Source: Paenibacillus sp. CAA11 | GTDB taxonomy: Bacteria > Bacillota > Bacilli > Paenibacillales > Paenibacillaceae | Assembly (NCBI RefSeq): GCF_003060825.1 | Contig: NZ_CP028922.1 | Span: 3,021,001 to 3,085,000 of the forward strand | DNA: 64,000 nt | Direction: 5' to 3' | Shown here: positions 34,486 through 43,479 of the stretch, one piece after another | Layout of the letters: each line of letters begins with the position of its first letter | Position numbering within the stretch: the stretch's first letter is position 1 | Notes under the pieces: generated by a model | What the model was told of the DNA's origin: nothing | What the model saw: only the letters and a program-made list of their open reading frames with translations | Databases searched by the model: none | Translations under genes and position numbers: made by a program

Positions 34486-35577
34486 TTACTTCGCGCCTTT
34501 AATGCGGGCGTGTGCAGCTTCTTGCAACAGTTCCAGCGTAAACTCACCGACGATTTGACCTTGATAGTAATCGCCCTTCTTGCCGAGGTACTCATGCCCA
34601 AAGTCGCGGCCCGTCAGCGGTTTAAGAGAGATACGGTTTTTATCAAGAATCAAAACTTCATCATTATCCAAGTTATCGTTAATAGAAACGTTGAACTCAC
34701 CGAAGTCCGTAATCAAGCGATTTACTACCGTTCCGCGAGCTTCATCACCGTTATTAATTCTGATGAGGTTGTCGCTGAATTTGCCGATAGCACGCTTTTG
34801 CTTCGCTGGTACTACGATTTCATAGTTACCACCGCTTTTAAATCCACCGGCTGTGTAAATGCTCTGTAAGGAATCGTTAAGTACGTCCATTGTAAGAGCC
34901 TCGTTGTTCAGGTTCGTAATGTTCGTTTCCAAAAAGCTACGGATACCGTCCATTTGGCGTACAGTTCCATTTTCATAACGTATCCCACCAATGAAAGCTT
35001 TCTCCGCTTGGAGGGTGAGTTCAAGCAATTTCTTGGCTTTCTCATATTCATACAAATCGTCGATTCCGTAGCTAGCTACTACCGCCGCAGTACCAGAGAT
35101 TTCAACAGTGTCATCGAAAATTTGCGTAATATTAGACTTTCTAACACGTTTCTTGTAGCGACTTCCTCTCGCGTCGGCACCCTCAGAACCAGCGGTAAAT
35201 TGTACAGTTAAAGTCTCGCCTACCTTAATATCTGCTGCATTTGTTCCAGCGTACCCACGCATAACAGCAAGCTTATTAGAAACTGTATCGACTCCAGTAA
35301 CAAGGAGTAGCTCATCCCCAATTTTAACAACCTGGTCTGCTCTAAATGGTTCGACTTCTGCTACCGAAAGAGTTGTTTCGGTAGCATCGGCTACGGCGAT
35401 GACCTTAGATTCGTTTCCAAACATAGAGTCTTCAAACCAGATATGCTCAACCTGAGTGACTGGTGAGCCAAAGCCTAACATGGAAATCAATGGAGCTTGG
35501 TATGAATTTAATAGCAGAAGTTGGTCTGTGACAGACTCACGTTTACCAATCAGTTCACCAGAAAGAATTTTAGACAT
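34486..35577 (-). CDS. Major capsid protein (SU10/DUF5309 type)
   Basis: A 363-residue HK97-fold capsid protein of the SU10-like family (QVEHIWFEDSM, TQIFDDTVEISGTAA, DLYEYEKAKKLLELTLQAEK, GGNYEIVVPAKQKRAIGKFS). Residues 58-130 contain an inserted beta domain (VADATETTLSVAEVEPFRAD to LTVQFTAG) that would project from the capsomer. Preceded by a separate scaffold gene. GGAGG site before ATG 35577. Confidence 0.88.
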   Translation of the reverse strand: MSKILSGELIGKRESVTDQLLLLNSYQAPLISMLGFGSPVTQVEHIWFEDSMFGNESKVIAVADATETTLSVAEVEPFRADQVVKIGDELLLVTGVDTVSNKLAVMRGYAGTNAADIKVGETLTVQFTAGSEGADARGSRYKKRVRKSNITQIFDDTVEISGTAAVVASYGIDDLYEYEKAKKLLELTLQAEKAFIGGIRYENGTVRQMDGIRSFLETNITNLNNEALTMDVLNDSLQSIYTAGGFKSGGNYEIVVPAKQKRAIGKFSDNLIRINNGDEARGTVVNRLITDFGEFNVSINDNLDNDEVLILDKNRISLKPLTGRDFGHEYLGKKGDYYQGQIVGEFTLELLQEAAHARIKGAK

Positions 35578-35605
35578 CTAAATACCTCCGTAATGTTATT
35601 TATAG

Positions 35606-35639
35606 GCAAAACAAAAAGACGCCCGATTTCGGTGCGCCT
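35606..35639 (-). terminator. Attenuator-like hairpin before the capsid gene
   Basis: GCGC(A)CCG pairs with CGGGCGT, then TCTTTTTGTTTTGCC on the minus strand. Confidence 0.55.
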
Positions 35640-35643
35640 TCGC

Positions 35644-36345
35644 TTATAATCCAAGTTCTCGCTTTAATTTCGCGTATGCTGCTTGATCCTCGATTCGCCC
35701 GCTCTTACGCGCCTTGTTGGCAGCTTCCGCGAGCAACTGTTCCTTTGTTTTGTCCGCCGAAGTTGCAGTACCACCGCTAGGCCCGCCGATCGGCTTCGGC
35801 TTGTCCGGCGCAGTTTCCACGAGGTACGGATTCGCCTCGACGAGCGCCTTAATCGCGTCCTCTACGCCTTGGGGGTTGCCGTCATCACCGACGGTCGCAC
35901 CGCTCAAGTCCGCCAATTTTAACGCAGCCGCAACGCGGTCAGCCGGAATCTTATGTTCGCGGGCCAACGCTCTAAACTCTGCGTTAATCAATCGTTGATT
36001 TGCCGCTGTAAGCGCGCCGTTCTTAGCCTCTTCGGCCTCTTGCGCTTTCTTACGCGCCTCCTCAAGCTCGGCCTGCAGACGCTCGGTTTCGGTAAGTTCC
36101 GCCTTCTTGCGGGCTTCCTCCGCCTTCTCTAAATCGGTGAGCTTCGCCTTGATATCGTCGTAATCCGCAAACTTTTCGACCTTCTTGCGCTCCCTTGCGA
36201 TTCGATCCGCGATAATCTGGTCGAGTTCCGCCTGGGTAAACGTCTTTTCCGGTTCTGGCGTCGGTGCCGGATCTGGTTCCGGATCGCCCTCCGCGAACAA
36301 TTGCAAATCTAACGGATATCTATAGCGAGTATTTTCGATTTTCAT
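35644..36345 (-). CDS. Capsid scaffolding protein (DUF4355 type)
   Basis: A 233-residue acidic, helical protein: a start typical of the family (RYRYPLDLQLFAEGDPEPDP), a coiled coil (KLTDLEKAEEARKKAELTET) and a short C-terminal helix-turn-helix (RIEDQAAYAKLKRELGL) that binds the capsid protein. It acts inside the prohead and leaves before DNA packaging. AGGAAAC-type site precedes the ATG. Confidence 0.85.
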   Translation of the reverse strand: MKIENTRYRYPLDLQLFAEGDPEPDPAPTPEPEKTFTQAELDQIIADRIARERKKVEKFADYDDIKAKLTDLEKAEEARKKAELTETERLQAELEEARKKAQEAEEAKNGALTAANQRLINAEFRALAREHKIPADRVAAALKLADLSGATVGDDGNPQGVEDAIKALVEANPYLVETAPDKPKPIGGPSGGTATSADKTKEQLLAEAANKARKSGRIEDQAAYAKLKRELGL

Positions 36346-36426
36346 TTCGTTTCCTCCCGTTTAAGGCCCGTCGGCCGTAGCGTTTAAACCGTAGAGTTTA
36401 ACGTCATACCACGTCTGGACAGCTAA

Positions 36427-37386
36427 TCAAGCCGCGAACAGTTCCGGAGATACTTGCGCACATTCCGGTATCTCGCGGCGAATGCGTTCTATGAGTTCCG
36501 CTGCCTCCGCACTCTTGCGTGGACGGTCGTAATAAGTGCGTACAAACTCAACGAACTTATTAAACTTCCGGTCCATGCGGATGCTTGCGTCAGTATTTCG
36601 GTACATTAAAAACAGCCAGCGCAATGCGTCTGACTGTGATACTGCATGAAGTGATATGAAATTGTCTCCGCGGAGGTCAGCCCTTACGCGTATACCCTCG
36701 GACAATAGCGTGTCGCGCATTTGTAACATAAACGACTCGGCAGCACCACAGAAAGAAGCGCGAACGGTTTGACTACGTGTGCTTATTGAAACGCACCCGT
36801 CACCTTCGAATGCCCCACGAATAAAGTCCCACAGAAACTCTTTCGGCAATTCGGGAAACTTAGCGTCGAACGTCTTATTCCTCTCAGGTATCCCTATACG
36901 GCGCAATGAAGCCACCATTTCTCGGTTACAGGTTCGGACTTCACATTTTCCGGGGTACTCGTACAGTGGTCCGTCAAACTCGAAGTGCTGCTTAATCTTT
37001 CTAACTACGTCTATATCCGCGGTCTGCAACCTTATGCCTACGTATTTATCACAAACGTGTCCATCTGTAATGATCCATCCGTACATCCACGCTGATGGCC
37101 TACTCCACTTGTCAAAAACAGCCCCATTTGATTTATATGTGTCTACTCTACCGACCTCACGCTTCCAGCCAAGACGTCGTACCAATCTACTAAATGTCGA
37201 AGAATCATAGGGGAACCCAATCTCCGCGATAATTTCTCCATACTTCATTTTCCTTGCATAGAAAAGGTCTCGGAATTGCTCTTTTGTGATAAAGTAACCT
37301 AAGTTGATCGAATGATTTGGGATTATTTGCCCTTTTGGACCTCGCCCGAGGTTCCACTCTGATAAGGATTTGTCTCCATACTGCAT
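36427..37386 (-). CDS. Free-standing LAGLIDADG homing endonuclease
   Basis: A 319-residue protein with two LAGLIDADG-type helices: SAWMYGWIITDGHV near residue 97 and LWDFIRGAFEGDGCV near residue 189; both acidic metal ligands (D and D) are present. The N-terminal 90 residues carry an HTH. It would cut a long DNA target in an uninfected or intron-less phage. It lies between the intron-split head gene and the scaffold gene, outside the intron. A 21-codon frame (36361-36426) after its stop ends NATADGP and may be the tail of a gene it interrupted. Confidence 0.85.
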   Translation of the reverse strand: MQYGDKSLSEWNLGRGPKGQIIPNHSINLGYFITKEQFRDLFYARKMKYGEIIAEIGFPYDSSTFSRLVRRLGWKREVGRVDTYKSNGAVFDKWSRPSAWMYGWIITDGHVCDKYVGIRLQTADIDVVRKIKQHFEFDGPLYEYPGKCEVRTCNREMVASLRRIGIPERNKTFDAKFPELPKEFLWDFIRGAFEGDGCVSISTRSQTVRASFCGAAESFMLQMRDTLLSEGIRVRADLRGDNFISLHAVSQSDALRWLFLMYRNTDASIRMDRKFNKFVEFVRTYYDRPRKSAEAAELIERIRREIPECAQVSPELFAA

Positions 37387-37477
37387 CCAACATCAAACTC
37401 CTTAAGTTCGATTCCTTGGTGGAAAGCCGCGCAGGACGCCAAGGTCGCGTCTTTTTGGTGATCAGCCTATCGCGGCA

Positions 37478-37501
37478 AAATAAAAACGCCTCAAAGGGCG
37501 T
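37478..37501 (-). terminator. Terminator after the head morphogenesis gene
   Basis: ACGCC and GGCGT around CTTTGA (which includes the stop codon), then TTTTTATTTTGCC on the minus strand. Confidence 0.75.
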
Positions 37502-38530
37502 TATCTGGATTTCTTACTGGAGTTATTACGTGGCGACATCTCGGCTCACGTTGTTGTCTCCGATTTCTCAGAGTGTCGGACTATCCCATGATCTTCGAAA
37601 AGACCCCGCTATTATAGTCTCTGCACGTCCCTGCCTACTTTGTGATTGCGGTATACGCGAGCAGGTTTCGATCAGGATTGCCGTAGCAAATGCCGTAGGG
37701 TTCCCTGAGTTTAAGCGGTTATTCGATGCGAGTCACCCCGCAAAGCCACCCGTTTGTCGATGGAATATTTCGCGTTGGTTTAAATCTCCGATGTAAGGGT
37801 AATCTCCTGGGGCATCTGGTACTAACTTAACGATGCGGCCTTCCCAGTTACGGCACGCATCCTTTGCGCCATGCCTTGATATTTGCCCGTAAAGCACATC
37901 CCGAGACAGTGCTTCGTTTATTGTTGCATCCCGATGAGCTGACATTAATTTGGTTCTGGTGACCATTTCTACATAATTTTGAGGCAACCAGCGCCGACCC
38001 GCGCTATCAATAATTCCGGTATTGACTGCGTTGCCTAGCGTTCGGCGCATCTGATCGAGGATGTCGCGGCTTATCGTCCGTCGGCCGTTAACACCCTTCG
38101 CGAGATTGGCACGAAATGAATCGGCCGTAGCCTGGCGAACGGCTGCGCGGACCTTACGTTCGACGTTCTGCGTTACCGCCAAGAGATCCGCCTGCGTATC
38201 CGCTATGGCCGACGCGACTAACTCCTTGTTGATGCGGTTAAACTTGACGATTTTCTCCGCTTCCTCAACCGTTTCAGCCACGCCGAGTCCAATAATTGCC
38301 TGCGTTACTCCGTCGCGGGCAGCCTTCGGGATGTTCGCTTCAACCCATGCGGCCGATTCCTCATTAAGCCCGGCGAGTATTTCCGCGACAGACTTAAGCG
38401 TGGCCTGTGCTTGTGCTCGACTCATTGCGGACAAGTCTAAGCGTTGCAGCTCCGCCAAGATTGCGGCCACCGCGTCTTTATATGCGGATACTAATCGGTC
38501 GATCTCGTGGTCATATGTTGGATCGACCAT
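37491..38530 (-). CDS. Head morphogenesis protein (Mu F / SPP1 gp7 type), split by a group I intron
   Basis: Exon 1 is 38530-37760 (257 codons, start ATG overlapping the portal stop) and exon 2 is 37544-37491 (17 codons plus stop). Without splicing the frame runs into the intron and stops after HRQTGGFAG. Spliced, the conserved end of the family is restored: REIFH joined to PRCRHVITPV. The CRNWEGR segment earlier supplies the paired cysteine. The protein is packaged with the head in low copy and helps DNA ejection or assembly. Spliced length 274 residues. Confidence 0.85.
37545..37759 (-). ncRNA. Group I intron (about 215 nt, no ORF)
   Basis: The RNA starts after ...UUCCAU and ends with G (GUGAG). 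P1 is CCAUC with GGUGG, placing a U-G pair at the 5' splice site. Core elements in order: TTAAACTCAGGGAACCC (P3/P4), ACGGCAATCCTGA (P4 side), GTGCAGAGACTATA (P7 5' strand) and GGGATAGTCCGACAC (P7 3' strand, P8). ACTAT and ATAGT form P7. Splicing joins codons in phase 0. Confidence 0.85.
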
Positions 38531-40092
38531 CACTCGTCAACCTCAGCGTTAAATATCGAGCCGTCTACGGTGCCACTAACGCGTTGCTCATCGTCGTCGA
38601 TTCGCTTAACTATTTCCTGCGCCTGAGCGTCGCTAACCCCGTCGAGTTCCTTGATCGCATCGGCTACGGATTGGGTCGGTTTGCCTCCGGTACGAATCTG
38701 CGCCACTTCTGCGGCTTCTTTAGGGTCCTGCGGAATGCCATCGCGCCAGTTGATTACGGGATAAATGGGTTCGTAAGGCTCGAAGCCTTCTACGTCTTTG
38801 TTCGCATAGTTTTCGAGCTGCATCGCCGTCCATATTGCGTCGCGAAACGCCCTATCTACGTGTGCTCGTATCCGGTTAACCTTCGCCAGGATCGGCATAA
38901 ACCGCGCTTTGATTGCGCCGGAATCCGTGTGTGATGTGCCTGTGCCGCCTTTATCGTTGGCAAGCGTTGTCCCGAACAACCATTGCGGCGTCTCACTCAT
39001 CTGGTAAACGAGTCCGAGAAGGATATCGAGCTCCTTAAAGGCCCCGTCAAGTTGCGAGTCCCACGTAAGATAGCCCGGCGTTGGGTCATCCTTACTTAAC
39101 GGGATGTAGCGGCCACCCCCGCGAACCTTATCCCCACCGTCGTCAAGGTCCTCCGGCCCATACATCCACGGGTCACTGTGTTTCCAAAGGATATAATCGA
39201 TCTGAGCCAGACGTTCGTTAATCGCACTAAGTACGCTCTCAAGCTTCTCGATCCCGCTAATGCCTTCCCAGCGGTCGTCTACCGATTTGTACGGGATATG
39301 GTGCGCAAGAATTCGAGCAGTTCCCGTTGCGACAACGTCTTCCTCGCGCCCGGTCGGCACTTTCTCGCCGATGGTGTAAACGGAAATGGGTACGTCCCAT
39401 TTCGTATTCACCGTTGGGGATTCGAGTTTATAGCGCTCATAGAGGATGTATCCGGGCACATGCCGTTCGACTACGAGATACGGCGTCGCGTTTACGTATC
39501 GGCCGAGTATCCAACGCTGCAGGATTCCGGTCGGTTCTTCAACCCACTCGACCCACGCAATATTCACGGCTTTAAATTTCTTCCGCGATCCGACGGACAA
39601 TTCCGGGAATACGATGTTAGCCGGAACAGCCTCGATGATAGGTTCCGGATTTGATTCAGGTGCCGTCAATCCGAGCGCCTCCGTCTCGCTAACGTCCGCT
39701 CGCGGTGCATAATACGTTTTGATCCACGAGTCGCCGCGATAGCCGCCACCGATAACAAGTTCGTGCATCATCTGCGTGATGTCGTTTTCCTCTACGATCG
39801 AGTCGAGACGTTCTTGCTCGCGCGTACCCGGACCCGTCCCCGCCTCAAATGTCGGAGGCTCGCCCGTCAGCAAGTCGGCCGGCTTCGTGAGCAAAATATC
39901 CATGAGGTTGACCGCGATAAATAACGTTTTGAGCTGTGCAGCGTGCGGCGTATCTTTAAGTAGCGATGTCGCCCGCTCGTATATTTCCGCATGGCGGCCG
40001 TCGAAAATAACGCGGCCCCGCTTGTACTTGGCTAATCGCGGCACATCTTCGGCCGGAGGATACTGAGCCCCGGTCTTAAATAACTTCGCCAA
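38530..40092 (-). CDS. Portal protein (SPP1 gp6-like)
   Basis: About 520 residues. I start at TTG 40092, six bases after AAGGAGGGG; the ATG at 40125 overlaps the terminase and has no good ribosome site. Conserved parts are NLMDILLTKPADLLTGEPP, ELVIGGGYRGDSWIKTYY, ETPQWLFGTTL and the helical ring segment (AKVNRIRAHVDRAFRDAIW). Twelve copies form the DNA channel at one capsid vertex. It overlaps the head morphogenesis gene (TGATG). Confidence 0.9.
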   Translation of the reverse strand: MAKLFKTGAQYPPAEDVPRLAKYKRGRVIFDGRHAEIYERATSLLKDTPHAAQLKTLFIAVNLMDILLTKPADLLTGEPPTFEAGTGPGTREQERLDSIVEENDITQMMHELVIGGGYRGDSWIKTYYAPRADVSETEALGLTAPESNPEPIIEAVPANIVFPELSVGSRKKFKAVNIAWVEWVEEPTGILQRWILGRYVNATPYLVVERHVPGYILYERYKLESPTVNTKWDVPISVYTIGEKVPTGREEDVVATGTARILAHHIPYKSVDDRWEGISGIEKLESVLSAINERLAQIDYILWKHSDPWMYGPEDLDDGGDKVRGGGRYIPLSKDDPTPGYLTWDSQLDGAFKELDILLGLVYQMSETPQWLFGTTLANDKGGTGTSHTDSGAIKARFMPILAKVNRIRAHVDRAFRDAIWTAMQLENYANKDVEGFEPYEPIYPVINWRDGIPQDPKEAAEVAQIRTGGKPTQSVADAIKELDGVSDAQAQEIVKRIDDDEQRVSGTVDGSIFNAEVDE

Positions 40093-40112
40093 TTCGCACC
40101 CCTCCTTCGTGT

Positions 40113-41906
40113 TTAATACGCCCATGCGGGCTTATTTCGGATCTTCTTCTTGTTCTTTTTCGCGATACTAACGGCCATTTCGAGAGCGTCCGGCAAGTCA
40201 TCGTGGGACCCGGTTGGGTACATTTCGAACTGCTCAAGCAGCAGCGCATGTTTCCGTGAAAACTGGATTGCACCGCTTTCGATATCTGGGGCCAGCGCCT
40301 CGATCCGTAGCTCTTTACGTGCCCGTTGGTGGATCTCTTTAACCCGCGTGTGCGCCGGATAGCCCGCAGCCCGGAGCGCATCCTTAAGCTGCATTACGAA
40401 AAACTCTTGCGCTGCCTGCGCCTCGGCTGCGATAGCACTCGGCTGATAGCGCAGGGCTTTTTCAACGATCACACGCAAAAAAGCGTCCGGCTTAATTCGT
40501 TCGCCGAACGCGTCAATCACGTATTTAGTTCCGGTTTCTTTATGGCGTGCGATGACCACGATTGCCGAATAGTCACCGCGTGTCTTACCCATCGCGAAGT
40601 CAACGCCCATGTAGACGTCAAAAACGTTGGTCGGGAGCGGATACTGCGTTAGGAGGTCGTGAAGCTTGGCGCTGGCGCTGTCCCAATACGTGAAAGTCTC
40701 CGGATTGAAGATCATCGACTCCTCGTCGACCGGATTGTTCATATACTCGGTGTTGAACGCTTTCGATCCGTCATCCCATTTTTTGCGCATCAACACCCAA
40801 ATCGACTGCGCCTCGGGCCATAATACGACAGCTCCCCGATCCATCTCCTCACGATTCAATTCGTAAAGCCGACGCGCCTCAGCGACTCGATCCTCTTTCG
40901 GGCGATCCGGGTCTTTGTATACGAGCCGGCACGCTTCCCATAGATCCATACGCTCAGGCCATTCAATAACTGCGCGATAGACTCGCGACTTAAAATCTGA
41001 CCGGTTGTACAACACGTCAACGAGCAGCGCTTCGTGATGGACCGTTGTTCCCATGTAGATAAACGCCGTACGTTTCCCTTTTGGGTCGCCCAGGGGCACG
41101 ACAGTTTGCGAAAACCAGTCCTTTAGCTTTGCTCGTTGTTCTGGAGTCGCTGCATTACCGCCTGGTCGTGCGTCTTCCAAATCGTCACATACAATCAAGT
41201 CTGGCCGTTTCTGATTCCAGTTACGCCCCCGAAGTGCTTGTCCGGTAGACGCTGCGTCGACCTTCGCGAGCAGCCGTTTAGTTCCATCATCTCGCGGTTC
41301 CCAAGCGATAAACTCCGAACTGTTATCGCGTGGGTTCTCTTGTTGCTTTGGGCTTAGTAATGGACCAAAATCCGCCCGCAATTTTGCGTTACTCTTTAGT
41401 TGGAGCGCGATCCAATCCAGGTTTGAGCTCGATACCGTAGGTGTCTCCGAAATGAGAATCGCATACCTCCGTTTGCGGTAACATATCTCGCGCAAAGGGG
41501 CGGCTTTTGATAAGTACGTTGATTTCGCGTGAGAACGGGGCGCCGCCACCGCGACCTTATCGTTAGTGTGAACGTTAGATATATCGTCTATTATCTCGGC
41601 AATCTCACGGTGAAATTCAGGCGCTTCCTCATACGTCACGATATCGAACCCGTCCCAGTTTCCGTCGTTGCCGGGATTACGCGCTTCCGAGAAGTATTCG
41701 AGCGCAAACTCGATCAGATTCGTTTCGCAGCGGTGAATCCGCGTTAGCCGTTCGTACTCCGTGAGCTGCGCGTCAATCTCCGCCGCGTCTTCCGGACTAA
41801 GTGCGGCGATATCTACGCCATCAAGTACGTCCAGTAACGCTGCGATTTCTGCGATCTTGGCTTCGCGTTCGGGGCGCGTTAGCCACTTGCCGCTGACCCA
41901 TGCGAT
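40113..41906 (-). CDS. terL: Terminase large subunit, probable AUC start
   Basis: The ATPase has Walker A-like APRSHAKST and Walker B LIVCDDLED; the nuclease domain has GVDFAMGKTRGDYSA and a distal GSHDDLPDAL. The first GTG (41639) lies inside the conserved protein: a further 89 codons (SGKWLTRPEREAKI, FALEYFSEARNPGNDG) are open above it. The frame reaches AGGAGG at 41915-41920 with no ATG, GTG or TTG; ATC at 41906 is eight bases away and ATA at 41912 two bases. The only nearby ATG is out of frame. It packages and cuts phage DNA. Confidence 0.85.
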   Translation of the reverse strand: MAWVSGKWLTRPEREAKIAEIAALLDVLDGVDIAALSPEDAAEIDAQLTEYERLTRIHRCETNLIEFALEYFSEARNPGNDGNWDGFDIVTYEEAPEFHREIAEIIDDISNVHTNDKVAVAAPRSHAKSTYLSKAAPLREICYRKRRYAILISETPTVSSSNLDWIALQLKSNAKLRADFGPLLSPKQQENPRDNSSEFIAWEPRDDGTKRLLAKVDAASTGQALRGRNWNQKRPDLIVCDDLEDARPGGNAATPEQRAKLKDWFSQTVVPLGDPKGKRTAFIYMGTTVHHEALLVDVLYNRSDFKSRVYRAVIEWPERMDLWEACRLVYKDPDRPKEDRVAEARRLYELNREEMDRGAVVLWPEAQSIWVLMRKKWDDGSKAFNTEYMNNPVDEESMIFNPETFTYWDSASAKLHDLLTQYPLPTNVFDVYMGVDFAMGKTRGDYSAIVVIARHKETGTKYVIDAFGERIKPDAFLRVIVEKALRYQPSAIAAEAQAAQEFFVMQLKDALRAAGYPAHTRVKEIHQRARKELRIEALAPDIESGAIQFSRKHALLLEQFEMYPTGSHDDLPDALEMAVSIAKKNKKKIRNKPAWAY

Positions 41907-41920
41907 AGATATCGCCTCCT

Positions 41921-42449
41921 TTCCGTTAAATTAGCGATTTTAGGCGTGAAATTAGCGCAATTACCTACGTCCGGGGGTAATCGTTCCCCTTGCGCGATAA
42001 CTCCGCTAATTTCACGGCGATAATAAGCGAGAGGCTAACGCACTATGCGTGGCCCCTCCGTAAAGTCCAAACGTTAATTTTGATGCGCGGATTGTAAATG
42101 CACCTAATGCGGCCGATTTCGGAGGGGGCCTTGGGGGTACACACTTCATCGTATTAACGCGCTGGCATATGTACAAAACCCGCGTTTTATACACTAGTCT
42201 CTCGCTGGCTTAGGCGCCGCAAACCCGCGTCACGACTGCGTTTATACCCCGCTGCCCCTTCCGTAACACCTGCGCACATCCTCCGTTACCCCTATTCGTC
42301 CACCCAGCGCGAACAAAATGGCCCCTTTCGGACCCTCGCGTTGAAAATTTCGGAGAGGGCACGCGTCAGGAGTCCGTCGTAGATAAATCGGGCGGACCCG
42401 AAAGGATACGAAATCATCTCGCCGAGTTTCTACCTATTAAATGCGCGCA
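41921..42449. other. Long TerS-TerL gap, possible packaging site region
   Basis: About 530 bp with no gene I can support. It includes a repeat cluster (41925-42015), a G/C-run segment (GGAGGGGGCCTTGGGGG near 42120) and two short unsupported frames. Such gaps next to terminase genes often hold cos or pac, but that is inference. Confidence 0.4.
41925..42015. repeat. GTGAAATTAGCG repeat cluster, copy A
   Basis: GTTAAATTAGCG at 41925, GTGAAATTAGCG at 41946 (21 bp later) and the inverse CGCTAATTTCAC at 42004. The same arrangement recurs at 50920-51010, and a single unit lies at 51546-51559. Confidence 0.75.
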
Positions 42450-42851
42450 TTATTCGTTCCCTTCGGACGCTTCACCTTTTGTCTGTCTCATTGCGCTAAT
42501 CCGTTGTTTCAGCGCTTCGACATCCGTTCCCTCGCTATCCTTCGTATCTACTTCGATTCTATCCGTCAGCATACCGCTAACCTGTAGCGCAAGCTTCGCC
42601 ATAGCCGCGTTACCATCACGCATCGCAATCGTAGATAACGAATCGACTAATTCCGGTAACTTAGCGCTGTTCTCACGTACAATAGCACGCTTAAACTCCG
42701 CATCGAATGTCGCATCCTTACGCCAGTTCTCAAGCGTGCGTGCAGTAACACCGCATATCTCCGCAATCTCCTCGTATGTCTTTCCGCCTTTACGCGGCTT
42801 AGCAAGCCATTCGATCGCAATCAATTGCCCTGACGTTAATGTCTTCGCCAT
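42450..42851 (-). CDS. terS: Terminase small subunit (phBC6A51-like helix-turn-helix)
   Basis: A 133-residue protein starting at ATG 42851, nine bases after GGAGG. The N-terminal HTH (KTYEEIAEICGVTARTLENW) would bind the packaging site, and the rest is helical for oligomerisation. It precedes TerL as usual but with a 540-bp gap. Confidence 0.82.
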   Translation of the reverse strand: MAKTLTSGQLIAIEWLAKPRKGGKTYEEIAEICGVTARTLENWRKDATFDAEFKRAIVRENSAKLPELVDSLSTIAMRDGNAAMAKLALQVSGMLTDRIEVDTKDSEGTDVEALKQRISAMRQTKGEASEGNE

Positions 42852-42898
42852 ATCTAACATCCTCCTTTCCGTTCACACGCGCAGGCATTACGCATGAA

Positions 42899-43090
42899 CT
42901 AATCGATGTTTATCGTAATAACCGCAGGTCCCGAGAAGTTAACAAATGTATTTGTACGCAACCCTCCGCCATTACATTTAACGTTAATCTCCGCGCTATC
43001 CTCCGTACTTAGAGCGTAGGATTTTACGCCCTCTCTACGGGATATCTCTGCTTGTAAATCCGCTGTACTTACCGTTGATAAATCGATCAT
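42899..43090 (-). CDS. BC1881 family protein
   Basis: A 63-residue protein starting at ATG 43090 (GGAGGG). It begins MIDLSTVSTADLQAEISRRE, the hallmark of the BC1881 family found near terminases of Bacillus phages. Residues 40-63 are beta (CNGGG, PAVITINID). Function unknown. Confidence 0.75.
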   Translation of the reverse strand: MIDLSTVSTADLQAEISRREGVKSYALSTEDSAEINVKCNGGGLRTNTFVNFSGPAVITINID

Positions 43091-43423
43091 AATCGCAATC
43101 CCTCCGCTCACTTAACGTTCGCTTAGCGCGTGTTAATGCCTACATGAGATACTTCTCTGAATAGGCTTCATGACTAACAATAGAGATCATTTAACTCAAA
43201 CATACTCACGCGGCTTTCAGCCTTGCCCGTCGCCTGTCGGCTCCGGAATAGACTTTTATGCGCGGATTAGATATTTACACAAGGACCTGCTCTTTGGTCC
43301 GCGGTGTTCGGAGCTTGCTCCGATTAACTCGCGAAGCACGTTGTTGTCGCGTACATAAGATAAGAGTTGCTCAAGCTAAAAAACGGCTGTAACCCGCGCC
43401 GCTCTAAGGCGCAGGCCACTTTT
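43091..43423. other. Gene-free stretch with hairpins
   Basis: About 330 bp with no supported gene. It holds a TCGGAGC/GCTCCGA hairpin near 43310-43325 and a GCGCCGC...GGCGC stem near 43398. Probably leader of the terminase transcript; no clear promoter. Confidence 0.4.
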
Positions 43424-43476
43424 TAACTCCGCAATATATGGAACGAAATCGCTCTAACTCCGCAGTATATGGAACG
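43424..43476. repeat. 22-bp direct repeats, 31-bp period
   Basis: TAACTCCGCAATATATGGAACG at 43424 is split here as TAACTCCGCA(A/G)TATATGG plus AACG; the second copy at 43455 differs at one base. They lie at the very end of the wHTH gene on the opposite reading direction. Confidence 0.8.
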
Positions 43477-43479
43477 TTT

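Noticed and set aside
42012-42194. A 60-codon frame in the TerS-TerL gap
   Set aside because: No ribosome site, low-complexity proline/lysine start, and it crosses the repeat cluster.
42300-42430. A 41-codon minus frame starting MISYPFGSAR
   Set aside because: No convincing ribosome site and no recognisable fold; kept as unsupported.
43424-43476. A CRISPR array
   Set aside because: Only two repeat units, 9-bp spacer, and no other repeats or cas genes in the window.
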